Source of the DNA: Sclerodactyla briareus
Lineage: Eukaryota; Echinodermata; Holothuroidea; Dendrochirotida; Sclerodactylidae
DNA length: 64,000 nt
Direction of reading: 5' to 3'
Assembly (NCBI GenBank): GCA_026419785.1
Contig: JAODTK010003654.1
Location: 485,304-549,303, forward strand
Part shown: one piece after another, positions 1 through 10,779 of the stretch
Layout: each line of letters begins with the position of its first letter
Numbering within the stretch: the first letter of the stretch is position 1
Program-made: the position numbers and the translations under genes
The notes under the pieces: generated by a model
Database searches by the model: none
Told to the model about the DNA's origin: nothing
Seen by the model: the letters and a program-made list of their open reading frames with translations, nothing else

Positions 1-752
1 GAGGTCATTAGAGGTCAAAGTCCGAAAATTTCATGAAGAGGACAAGTTCAGAACGCTCGGACCAATCAAGTTGAAATGTGATGTGTAGCTTTCTTAAGGG
101 GAGCACAAAAAAAAGTCCACCCTATTGTTTTATGGTGCAAACCAGAGGTCATTTTTTGGGGAGATGGGAAATTGTGAAAAATTGACATTTTGGGCAATTT
201 CATCTTGTGAAGGCATAACCCGACCCCGCCTGGGTGAGTGAAGCTCATACTTAGTATGTTGGCTCATTATGATGAGTACACGATCCCTATTGTTTTGGGG
301 TCAGGTCAAAAGTCATCTGAGGTCATTAGAGGTCAAAGTCCGAAAATTTCATGAAGAGGACAAGTTCAGAACGCTCGGACCAATCAAGTTGAAATGTGAT
401 GTGTAGCTTTCTTAAGGGGAGCACAAGCACCCATTGTTTTTATTGGTGCAAACCAGAGGTCATTTTTTGGGGAGATGGGAAATTGTGAAAAATTGACATT
501 TTGGGCAATTTCATCTTGTGAAGGGCATAACCCGACCCCACCTGGATGGATGAAGCTCATACTTAGTATGTTGGCTCATTATGATGAGTACACGATCCCT
601 ATTGTTTTGGGGTCAGGTCAAAAGTCATCTGAGGTCATTAGAGGTCAAAGTCCGAAAATTTCATGAAGAGGACAAGTTCAGAACGCTCGGACCAATCAAG
701 TTGAAATGTGATGTGTAGCTTTCTTATGAGTACCCTATTGTTTTTGGTGTAG
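1..752. repeat. ~315-bp tandem repeat, about 2.4 copies
   Basis: The segment beginning GAGGTCATTAGAGGTCAAAG recurs at 1, 319 and 631, giving unit lengths of 318 and 312 bp. The third copy breaks down after about 100 bp, near 730-750. Copies differ by only a few substitutions and small indels, so the duplication is recent compared with other repeats here. The array probably continues left of the window. Each unit holds AGGTCA-type half sites and the same short frame, which reflects repetition and not selection on coding. It resembles the AGGTCA-rich non-coding repeats elsewhere in the window (28-30, 45 and 51 kb). Confidence 0.93.
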
Positions 753-1927
753 AAATCATTAGGCCTTTTAGCTTCCTGGTTATCATTTGAGTTTTCAATC
801 CTTGTGATACGGTGACATCGTATTATAAACGTTTACATTTCATGAAACGTAGATGTAATTCAAGGAGAATATTGCTTCGCGTGCTATTCGAGAACAATCG
901 TCCAATGAAATGCCACATAAGCTGTAGTATATAACAGGCCATGCATTACAACCATATCAAAGTGCTGCTTTTGGCGGCCCTAGGCAATAATCACACAGGG
1001 GAACATTCCTGTCTAGAACGGAAAATAGTATCTTTATGGTCAAGGGCCTGGAAGTCCCTGTCCGTCAATAACAGGAGCAGGGCGTGCGGAGCTGGAACTT
1101 ATCGCATATTATGGCTTGTGCAACCATGGTTGTATCGTATGGCAGGGTGGTGTCTTTGCGTAAAATTTAAGTGGGTACCGAAAATAATAATAAGAATAAC
1201 ATCATGATGACCATGTTTCTTGAGTTTTTAGAGTATCCCCAGGTACTGTACCTCGTTTGAAAACATTCGCGAACCACGGTGGTCTTTACGATATGATCCA
1301 GACCAGGGTTTGTTTGCCTAATTCGAATTGGATCATATTCGATATGAAGTTCAAGGCCTGGTCGTTCCTAAAATTATGATTATTTGAAGGTGGACTCCGT
1401 TATGATGGCGGAGTCGATGAGCTCATTCCGTGGTGATATGATCACAATTTGCTTGCCCTGAGAAACCTGACAACATCAACCTATCGACAAATATGGTCTT
1501 TAGTCCCGAATGTGAATGAACACTACCGTGTTATCGTGGCGCTACAGGTTCCATGGATGGGGACGTTCTTGACGACACGTGCTCACAACAGCTAGTGCTG
1601 CAGGATCTTCGACTCGACTAATCAAACTTGCTCACGTCATCTCACACATATTTAAGTCCTGTGATATGTTAGTTCTGTAGAAATGACTACCGGTACTAGG
1701 CTACAGTACTCGTAATTCAAACTATCCAGCACGTCATTCTCGCAATCCACTGCCCTTGATTGTGGAAGGTCGTACCGTCATGGCCCTGCACATTAGTGAG
1801 CTTTAAGATTTCACACCGACGACGGCACGGCACCGTATTACGGATGTTTTTCACGTTTGGTAGACTAGACCACGTCTCCGTCCTGCAGTAAGGCGCTTTA
1901 GATTTCTACGACAGTGTCATATGCCAG
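753..1927. other. Unclassified unique sequence, no supported gene
   Basis: Short open frames are present, including an 88-codon one at 941-1207 and short open runs around 1260-1620, but none shows a recognisable domain or convincing splice borders. CpG is not depleted between about 1500 and 2080, unlike the AT-rich flanks, so a decayed coding piece is possible but not shown. Confidence 0.4.
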
Positions 1928-2055
1928 TTGCGTGTATGGTCAGATGCCGCGCGTTTCACGATTGCGCGTTCGAGTATTGACCGTAAAATTCCCGATTCCA
2001 TTGTTTTACCTGTTGATGATCCGCCGCTGGACGCAAGTTTCCCTGGAAATCCACC
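1928..2055 (+). CDS. Weak internal-exon candidate, unknown product
   Basis: A 128-base open segment reads as about 42 residues including ARSSIDRKIPDSIVLPVDD. It is preceded by a possible acceptor (GCCAG ending at 1927) and ends at a good donor consensus, GTAAGT, at 2056. The in-frame stop upstream is at 1889-1891. The codons are richer in CpG than neighbouring DNA. I do not recognise the peptide and can find no convincing partner exon. The antisense strand also stays open here for about 60 codons, which weakens the case. It could be an exon, a fragment of a retroelement, or chance. Confidence 0.2.
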
Positions 2056-2256
2056 GTAAGTGGCAACACACCGAAAGCTTTGATGGAACACTTCCAATTG
2101 TTTAGTGCCTGATCGACGGTAATGGTCTGAAACGCCAATTTATTTTGTTACAGCCGCCTGATGGCGTTGAACGCATGGGATACCTTGCTATATTTTTAAG
2201 GGACTAAGAAAATCATTGAAATATTTCGGAGGCGAGTTATTTGGCCGAAAGTGAGG

Positions 2257-2404
2257 ATTTTCGGCGATTACGTAATCGTTCTGACGTCGTTATAACCTTT
2301 GACCCGGATTTACGGGCGAATACGTAATCGTCGACGTCATTTTACCTAGACCCGGATTTTCGGGCGAGTAGTAATCGTTCTGACGTCATTATAACTATGA
2401 CCCG
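2257..2404. repeat. ~49-bp tandem array, 3 copies, with TGACGTCA-like sites
   Basis: Three units start at 2257, 2308 and 2356. Each has the order ATTT(T)CGGGCGA, (TAC)GTAATCG, (T)GACGTCRT, then GACCCGG. The octamer in the third unit is TGACGTCA, the CRE/ATF consensus, and the other two differ by one base. Differences between copies are single bases and short deletions. Whether the sites bind anything is not known; the repeat itself is clear. Confidence 0.85.
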
Positions 2405-2405
2405 A

Positions 2406-2456
2406 CAGGTCATATTGACGAAAACAAAAACAACAACAATAACAACAACAACAATT
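2406..2456. repeat. CAA/ACA-rich simple repeat
   Basis: An imperfect (CAA)n tract lies immediately downstream of the 49-bp array. Most of the small frames called across it are products of this low-complexity tract. Confidence 0.8.
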
Positions 2457-2639
2457 CGACCAGCACAAATTGTCCCCGACCCTTGCCACGTCGTTAGGCC
2501 TTGCACGCACATCGTACGTGGGCGCATGCTATTCATGCATGACTGCGCTTGTGGGGGTATGTACGTGCGGGAGTCGAAGGCATACCAGACATGTTCGTTA
2601 CAATACCGCACGCGTCACATAACGTGACTTTGGTCATTT

Positions 2640-4080
2640 TCTTGCAATTTTTCGGACTCTGAAGCGGTAATAGTATATGTAGGCGTTAGATTATCGGTGG
2701 TTTACTCTACCAAGTAGTTGAAGTGAGGCTCCGACCTTGGCTTAGTTAGCCTAACGTTAGGCCCTCAGCTTGCCGCATAGCCTTAGGCGACATAAAAAGT
2801 CACATTACAAATCTACAAATTACGCGGTTACACAGTGCGCCGCAAGAATAAAATAGGCCTAAATCACTATCCCCCACCCTATTCCGAGGCTTACTTAGGA
2901 CTATATTATTGTCATGTGTGGATAGAATTGAGTTGTGAGTGAATGAATAGGCTAGGCTTGTACTGTGCATAAGTTGTTACTGCCCATAATGTTCTCACAT
3001 CCTGGCCGTTGTGGACAACAGGATGTAGGGTGTGGCACGACAGTCAAATGAGTGACCAAGTTGAAAGCCTACATCCAGTCCATCCTACGCATAATTCTTT
3101 GGTTGGAGTCACCTAAGCTGAACAAACTTTCCATTGTGGCACACCATAACATATTGTAGCTTGTCTTTCAATTACTTTACAGTACATGTAAGAAAATCTC
3201 AACAAGTCGGATTTAGTTCTGTATATATACTCTACTGAGTTTTTCGGCTGACATGTAACGCCGTAACATTTACTTTCCACGTGAGAAAATCCCCAAATTT
3301 TGTATGGTTGCTTTAAACACCTAAGGAAAATATTTTAATGATATAATGATTTAGTTCGTTCTTAACATCACAAAACATATGGTATTTTTGAAATGGAAAT
3401 AGAACCTATCATTAGGTGGGAGGATGCATTCCCTTTAGGGTAAGGCATCCTCTCACCACCAACATCTTAGCAGATTCTCCCATTGCCAATCTTACAGCGA
3501 CCTATGCTCTATTGTTAAGCAAACTGAATTGCCCTCCAGACAAAAAGGCATCGTGTAAAGCGGCCTTTAACCACACTTGAAGAGTTGGGGAGGGGCCAGA
3601 CTTCGGTGGGATTAAATTATGGATGCAGTAAAATGGTCCAAGTTATTATAACTAATAGTCACTCTACAACATGCCATTAACTCCCTGTCGTTTGTAGCAT
3701 GGGATGGAATCCTCGTCACACTTATTGTGTCACAACTTAGTATAACAAGATGCTCATCACCCAGGCGAGTCAGCCCAGTATGCCACTGTTTCATATTGGC
3801 ACCTTTGCTCCAACCCAGCAATGACGGCTAGTTCTGTTGAAGAGTGAGACACGCGGATGGTCCTTCCTACACAACGTACTCCTACTTCATATATTAAACT
3901 GCCCCCGTATAACTAACTCCTCGGCCATTGACCACCCCGCAATGAAGGTTTTGAATTCTGGTTCCGAAAACTGTGGTTCCACGTTTCATGCACGTCGTAG
4001 GACAACGTGGAAGTGAGTGACTTCCCGTCGTGGATCGACGTGTACGTCAAGTTGGTCGGTTGTCGCATGCGCAGTAGGTT
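2640..4080. other. Unclassified AT-rich sequence
   Basis: I see no gene. Minor structures are a perfect palindrome GCCTAACGTTAGGC at 2749-2762 and a small inverted repeat, TTCCACGT/ACGTGGAA, at about 3976-4011 with a loop near 20 bases. Confidence 0.4.
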
Positions 4081-4087
4081 TAGCATT

Positions 4088-4182
4088 GCGTCATACGTTG
4101 TCGTTGCCGTCGCCGTCGTTAAATCTTAAATACGTTCACACTTGTGCGGCAACGGCGACGGCAACGGCGACGGCAACGGTGA
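4088..4182. mobile_element. GCC/GGC-type transposon terminal fragments
   Basis: A GTTGCCGTCGCCGTCG tract (about 4099-4119) faces a TTCACACTTGTGCGGCAACGG motif starting near 4135, with short GGCAAC repeats after it. The motif TTCACACTTGT also starts both ends of the TIR element at 4468-5735, and the complementary form of the GCC-type end occurs at about 10050-10104. This suggests the outer ends of related small DNA transposons. No complete element can be delimited here. Confidence 0.45.
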
Positions 4183-4317
4183 TCCGGTATCACTGTTCCA
4201 TATACGGCTAAAATTATTGCCGATCCGCAAAACATTACGTGCCGCATTGCTGGCCAACACTGTAGAAACGTTCCAGTCATCGCGTATCCTTGGCACGAAT
4301 CGTTGCCTCCTCCCCCG

Positions 4318-4426
4318 TTAAGGAAGATGAAAGAAAAGGAGTGAAAAGAAAAGGGGAAGGAAAGAAGGGAGGTGGCTGAGGTGAATGAAAGAAGATGAAA
4401 AAGAAGAGGAAAAAGTGAATGAGATA
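4318..4426. repeat. Polypurine (GA-rich) tract
   Basis: About 108 bases are almost entirely A and G on the plus strand. Several small serine/phenylalanine-rich minus-strand frames come from this tract. It lies just left of the TIR element. Confidence 0.8.
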
Positions 4427-4467
4427 CCATGAACTGGGGAGGAAAATACAATTTGCATGCTGCATAA

Positions 4468-5735
4468 AGCGCTGGTATTCACACTTGTGGCGATACGATA
4501 CGATACGATAAATTTATCGGACGTCGAGTTAAAAAAGTATCATTTTCAATAGGAGGTTCACACCCATGCGATACGAATACGAACGATAAATTTATCGAAC
4601 ATCAAGTTGAAAATATCTTTTAATTATCGTACGATAAATATCGGATGCGAGAAAATGCTCAAGCCATGTAAACTTGCACAATTCTGCAAGGAGTATGGAA
4701 CGCCAAACAGGCAATTGGGGGAAGTTCGGCGAAAAAAGTGGGTTTTAGTGATACATCAGGGATTTGATGAATGTATTGGTAGTGACTATACGGGGAAGAC
4801 ATTGGCATCTGATGGTTTCGGTCCTATTTGCGACCATGCATGGCTCCTACGAAACCATTATTTTAGTTCGAATTCATGAGGCCCGCCCCATATACAATTA
4901 GTAGCGTGACCCGTGATGGGTTAATGGAAGGGTTCAGCGTGCGTCGCCGCGTCCACCAAGTATCACGTGACATGCAGAGGCAGGAGATATGAAGATGTGG
5001 TGGTAGTGAGTGGGGGGGGGACGGGGTGCGTGGGATTGTTTGAGAGGGGCAGGGTAGTTACCAGAGGGGGTTGATTCCACGGCCTAACGTATTGACGAAA
5101 ACTTCACCCTAACCCGAATGTGAAGAAAGAGGTGGGAAAAGAAACGGAAGGAGGCTACGGAAATAAGCTATAGGAAGGGGGGGGCGATGTCGATCTAGCG
5201 CCAGGTAATAATGTCTCGTCCGTAGGTCAGGAGTGAAATAGTAGGGTACACATGGAGCCGTAGAATTATTTTTTACAAGCCAAGTTAGCCTCAATTGGCC
5301 TGAATTGACTCAATAGACTGAACGCTTTCTTGGCTACATCACTTCGCCGTATATTGGATACCGAGCGAATTATAGACAGGGTGTCTAACGAAAGGGTAAG
5401 CGAGGATGGTGAGTCAGTGTCATGATTCGTGATCGTCAATTGCGCTTCTCCGCGCGTCCGAGTACTGAGAAAGACACAGCTTCGAAATTGCTTTGAAATT
5501 ACAACTCTTGTATTCAATAACTTTGCAGACCAGGGATTCAACCGCCTGAAGCGACAAAAAGGGGAAAACTGTGGCCTTTCTCAATAAAATTACCCATTAC
5601 TTTCGTTTGTTAGGCGCGAGACGTCCGATAAAATTCTCGTACGACATTTTTATCGCACAAGTGGAACACTCCATTCCAAATTGATCGTTATAGTATCGTA
5701 TCGTATGTATCAAACAAGTGTGAACAGCGCTAACT
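4468..5735. mobile_element. DNA transposon with TIRs and 8-bp target duplication (probably non-autonomous)
   Basis: The left end begins AGCGCTGGTATTCACACTTGT and is followed by GCGATACGATACGATACG. The right end ends in the inverted form: (T)ATCGTATCGTATG, then ACAAGTGTGAACAGCGCTAACT. The octamer CTGCATAA lies at 4460-4467 and again at 5736-5743, the expected direct target duplication. Sub-terminal CGATAAATTTATCG motifs recur at about 4506 and 4586, and related motifs (GACGTCCGATAAA) lie near the right end. The interior is about 1.2 kb with no frame longer than 91 codons and no transposase motif (none of the short frames at 4607-5541 is recognisable), so it is probably non-autonomous. Eight-base duplications are known for hAT and P families; I infer one of these but cannot choose. 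The left TIR seems to lack about 4 bases present at the right. Confidence 0.8.
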
Positions 5736-5743
5736 CTGCATAA

Positions 5744-7160
5744 GTTCCAACCCCTTCTCTCAACTCACAACCTTACCATACCCCCTAAGGCACAACCATC
5801 CACTCTCATTTCTGACGTTTCATTTGTATTTTTTTTCCCGCTCCAATTTGCTTCTGTCCATTTTAGGGAGGAACAAAACAAATTTCACCAATTTATTCCT
5901 TTCGTTCGTATTCCCAGGGAAGTGGGCGCATTCCATATGATTTTTTTACAATGAGGTGGCCATGCGGTCTCTAAGTACCAGCCCGAGGCATAGGGCGTAA
6001 ACGGGAGGGGGGGGGGGGGGTTCATTCTGTCAATGGGGAGTACTATTAGATGCGTTCACCTGGGATCTGGCAAACCAAATATTAATACACAGGGAAGCTG
6101 AATTCATGTCATTTGGGCAAATATTTCACATCTTACCTCTAAATTGAGGTTGCGATTACTCTTAGTCCATGGATACCGCGGAATACGCCAAAATCGTTAT
6201 TCACGCCGTTACCACGATTATCGAACTGTGCCTCCAGAGCAAACACTGAAGACATCGAAGAAATACATAACTTACTAAAATCATGTGATACGAGACCCAC
6301 TACGGCATATCTGGCCCTGCCAGACTGTGGACCAGCACAATCACAACCTGAAACGCCAAGATGACAGCCTGAAGGAACGTCCAAACTAGAAGTGATTTTC
6401 GCACTCGCTCGCCTCCATGACAATGCAGATGTGGATACTGAGCAGGACCTTGTTTCTCCGATGAGCCACTGAATCACAGAGCGCTTGACCGCCTCATTAT
6501 GCAGGCTCAGTCAGATACATGGTGGGAGCGTCTGATCAACTGTGGGCGTCCCACCAGCCGCGGCCAGCGCTACCGAGGGGGAACGGACCTCCGACATCAG
6601 GAGAGAACCAGTAACCAGATGGAATCGTGCCCTACCAGTCGACGGGAACTCCAGCGGCCCAACATATGATCGATACCAGCGGGGATGTTTCAATGTGAGG
6701 AACACAACCACAACCGTGGATGAGGGTGCCGTCCGATCGACCATCCAGTGTTAGAGCATGTGGACGTCTGGGAACATAGGAGAGAGGGCAACATATAACG
6801 GGGCAAAATTACTAATTTAGGGTCAAGAGGTAGTGACGCTAACAACCTGCCTTTCACCAAGAACATGCCAATGGTGAAACATAATTCCTGTGACACAAGG
6901 GGTAACGACCAATCAATTGAGGAATGCGAACTCAAGTCCTAATAATTTACAACACTAAAATACAGTTAACGGCTCCGATGTAATTGAAATGGATTTCTGA
7001 ATATAAATCACCTTCTCCCAAAGTGATCAATTACAAGCATTATGTAGAGGCGATATGTCATTGAGGTCTTCGCACTGAATGAAACTTTTTAATGATACCA
7101 TCAGAATTCGAAATTTGTATACCCGTTACAATGTAATACGCAGAGACGGGACAGGTAGCC
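5744..7160. other. Unclassified; poly-G run; unsupported minus-strand frames
   Basis: A 14-base G run lies at 6007-6020. The most open part is on the minus strand: a 112-codon frame (6139-6477) with a 77-codon frame upstream (6511-6744), in more GC-rich sequence. Neither contains a motif I recognise, and both strands are open for part of it. They could be decayed retroelement or gene sequence. I do not call a gene. Confidence 0.3.
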
Positions 7161-7199
7161 TCTATATAAAGAATGATACGAGTTTATTCGTCATGCCGA

Positions 7200-8700
7200 G
7201 TTCGAAATAGGCCAACATCAGAATAATCTGGATGGAGATATCCTAACACATATTAAAAATGTATTATTGGGTGGGTTATACCGTCCACCAAACATCGTAG
7301 TTTACTGGGTAGGAGTTTTTCAGGAAATGTGGTGGCACCATGTAATTCGTTCCCGACATTGTATTGTAGGTGTATTTCAATTGTGGACCTTACAGGAGAG
7401 AATAATGTCAGATGGCCAGACTGAGATTTTAAACCTGAAACCAAGTGGTAACGGACCCACTGGAGAAACTAATGTCGTCAAAGAATATGAGATCATGTTT
7501 ACACCACGGGCCCATACCGAATTGTACACATCGACGTGGCGAAGATGAAGTTAAGTGACCATTACCCCATTCTGTTAGTGGAAAAACGTAAAAAGTATGT
7601 CAAACCTGCTAAGAAGAACAAACATGAGTCTTGAGGTTCGTCGCCATCTGAAAATAGATGTAAATGCCTTTACAACTACCTCGAATTGTCCTGGGATTAG
7701 TTTATTGAGCGAGTATAGATGAAACCGCTCTTTGAAGCCTGGTCAGCATCTTTTTTTAAGTATTTGTTGGAAACAATAAATTTGGTTCAACAGAGACTAG
7801 GTTCCATGCCGACAGCATTCCTACACATAAACCGTCGAAATTTAGATATTGCAACGTACAATGTGAAAAGATACTGGGTGTTAATATTGACCATTGTACT
7901 GTCGTGGAACATCGGTTACTCAGTCTGTAAGAATGTATCCAACAGACTGGTTCTGCTTCCGGCGCATAAACCTTTCATCGATACCATTACTTGTAGTTAT
8001 GTGTTATAACGGGTATGATTTCTAACCTAACCTGTTACTAGGTACTCGTAACTTAGAGTATGGGGCCAAGTAGTGATGAAATAGTTAAGAATAAGTCGCC
8101 TGCCAAAATCTGCGGCCAGAATAATACCAAATGCAACCTCGAAAACAGATCTGAAGATTTTGTTCGGTGCTTCAGAAGCGTATAAAGTGTAAGCGAAATA
8201 CTATGGTCCTATAAGGCTCTCACGGATCTTGCGCCTCATTATATTGCCGATATGTTTCGTTTCACAGCACCAATAGGTATATCACCGTTTCCCATCAGGT
8301 CCACAACACGTATGATTTATTCTTTAAGGTGGAAGCACTCAATACCATATATACCTTCTGTTATGCTGCTGCCAAAAATTGGAACTAACTGCCCATTGAA
8401 TGTAGAAATGCCAATTCCGTACCATCTTTTAAACTCTTATATTGTCAAGCATTTACTAAATTTTTATTGTTTTGTAATATTTTCATGTGCTGAAATTGTC
8501 CGCGTATTTCAACTCCACTCAATGTTTAGGTTTTTCATTTTTTTATTTATATATACTGTATCTATTGAAAGTTTTTTTTATGTGGCATTTTACGCCAGTG
8601 TTTGCTGACCTTTATTGTAGTCTTTCTGTATACGGGCTATTGTTCTTTGTTTCTCTGTTTAGTGTAATTTATTTCTTCGTCAGAGGGGCCTGGTAAGATT
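7200..8700 (+). mobile_element. Decayed non-LTR retrotransposon (LINE), RT core deleted
   Basis: Endonuclease motifs come first: LGGLYRPPN at about 7267-7293, the class's conserved Y-R-P-P segment, and SDHYPI at 7554-7571, the histidine-bearing motif of APE-type endonucleases. A linker to the RT follows, including ALEAWSASF-like residues near 7733. Next, with no fingers/palm and no catalytic YxDD box, comes the thumb-like run LGVNID, then VCKNVSNRLVLL at 7923-7958. The C-terminal part (about 8205-8470) includes a YKALTDLAPHYIADMF-like run and YAAAKNWN at 8362-8385. A T-rich 3' region extends to about 8700. An intact ORF2 is about 900-1000 codons; this remnant lacks roughly the central RT and is broken by several frameshifts. 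The layout fits the Jockey/CR1 group. It cannot be active. Confidence 0.75.
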
Positions 8701-9884
8701 AGCTTTCTAGCTAACAGAGTTTACCATTGAAGGTTTTGATTTTTTTTTATCGGTACACACTCCAAATTTCATATTCGTTACTGCACCAAACTGAGTCACC
8801 TATATAAAGTTCGCTATATATTTCATCGAAGATGCTCAAATTTTTGGAAAAAATTATTTCAGGTCAATGGAATTTAGGCTGGGACCTAGTATTTTTGTAT
8901 ATATTATGACAGTTCCTCATTAATACGTGCAAATTCTTATCTTCATGTCACGCGCGAGTGGCCCAGATGGAAGGACATTTCGAAATTTGCCAACTCTTTT
9001 AATCTGATTATCGATATTGCACTGAAACTGAATTGCGCGGACAGCGCGATCTTTCCTCGACGTTGTGCGCAACGCAGTCGCATGCAGCCACTGCGTATAT
9101 ACAAAGAAAAACCTTCACCTTTCAGCGACGCGCTCATGTGGGGTCTCTGTTCGAATGCCTCGATCAAAACTATATGCATGCGTTCCGACTAACACCGTGT
9201 GACACCGTTGAATAGGGTGATGTCCCTATATATTTATCCTAATTTCCCTTTGGAGTGGGTCCCTATTTGGGGGAATATTTTTGGAAATAGGTTAATTACG
9301 TTTTGCAAGGGAAGAATGACTGACTCGGAACATTGTTCATGCCTCACGACTGTAATCATAAATATTCCTATTAGTTTCCAAATGCGGCCAACCTAAGTGG
9401 GCTACTGTTGCATGGGACGCGACGAGGAGAACAAATCCTAAATAGGCCTATTTGTCAAAGGATTGTCCTTTCTCTCCCGCCTTCAAAATATTTATGAGTG
9501 TCGAAAGTGGCCAGCTGTGGTACCAGAATATGTCCTGCAGGTATCACTTCGACAGATACGTAGACTGAGAACATAAAATGCGCATACCACACTACCGCAG
9601 ATCTTCTGTAAACCCACTTTCACTAGATAGGGCTATGCTAATTTAAGAGCCATAGCCTTATTTAAACACAGCCGTTGCAACATTCGTCGAATCTATCTTA
9701 ACGGAAGAATCTTGACAGCTTTTTCGTCTAAAATGCCCATGAGGTAGCGATCAATTACACTCCACTTTCTATCACCAGCCATAGAGGAAATCAAATTCGT
9801 TGAAAAAAAAAAAACCACCTAAAGCTAATGCGAATTTATTATCTATTTTCAGCCCGCACTTCCTCATTAAACTGCGCACTGGTT
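8701..9884. other. Unclassified sequence
   Basis: No gene, RNA or repeat was recognised. Small frames at 8943-9396 lie in moderately GC-rich DNA with open runs on both strands, and I do not support them. Confidence 0.35.
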
Positions 9885-10110
9885 ATGGAGAAAATATTTT
9901 ATTACCGCATCCGGCGACGTCAATGAATCGCTCCGATTGGGTTTTCATTTTCGGCCGGATGCGGCATAATTTTCGCCGGATGTGCCGAGAGCCGTCTCGT
10001 ACCTAGTGTGAACAGCACAATTACATTATACAGTGTGGATTTTTTTTTTTGCCGTTGCCCGTTGCCCGTCGCCGTTTGCGTTTTGCCCGCAGTGTGAACG
10101 AGCTTGAAGC
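9885..10110. mobile_element. MITE-like inverted repeats and GCC-type terminus
   Basis: CCGCATCCGGCG at 9905-9916 faces CGGCCGGATGCGG at 9952-9964, with CGCCGGATGTGCC following. Then come GTGTGAACAGCAC (about 10008) and a right-end-like block: repeated GCCGTTGCCCG units followed by CGCAGTGTGAACGAGC near 10104. The last block is the inverse of the TTCACACTTGTGCGGCAAC end at about 4135. I infer one or two nested, damaged MITEs of that family. No target duplication was found. Confidence 0.45.
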
Positions 10111-10779
10111 TCCCTTTATTAGCGCACATCCCGCGAGGGATTGGGATGGTATATAGCCCCCCCCCCCCCACTTTTTGGGCGCATGCTTATTGACTTTAAC
10201 ATTATCACCCAGTAATTTCTCGTTCAAATGCCCATCATTCCCCTACTTCACCATTCATTATGTGCTCTACCTACAGTCGTGTAAGAAAGCCGAGCGTACG
10301 CGATCTGCCTTCCGGGTGCAGGGGGGAGACTGAGGTGCACAGGGTGAACCGGATTGAAGGGACGAAGAAGATGGTGGGTGTTGATAGGGACTAATAACCT
10401 CCGGGGAGAACTGCCCAGGATGTCCTCATTTATCGATTTAAAGAGTTGTTGGGCAAGCTAGTCTACTAGGTCTTAAGTCGTGATTTGTGGTTTCTCCCTC
10501 TACTCCGGGTTTGACGGTCGGGTTTGCTGATAGGAAGATAGCTGGCCTAAACAGGTGATTGGAGTTGAGATTGCGCTGGGCCGGCAATGCATTTGTGGAC
10601 GTGCCGTGTTTTATGGGAAGGAGGGGTCTTTTCGCAAATGATGGTCTTCACCTCATTGTACTGGGGCCTCGTGCTAGGGTTTTAATTGTCCTGTGTGAGG
10701 GTTTTAAACTGAAAAAAAAAATTCGTGGCGAGGATATCAGGTTCCTCTACTGAAGGGTTGTAACTAGTAGTCCACTCAG
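10111..10779. other. Unclassified; C-run at 10157-10169
   Basis: A 13-base C run and GT-rich sequence are present. The 64-codon frame at 10559-10753 has no recognisable motif. Its 3' part may already belong to the 5' end of the LINE that follows. Confidence 0.3.
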
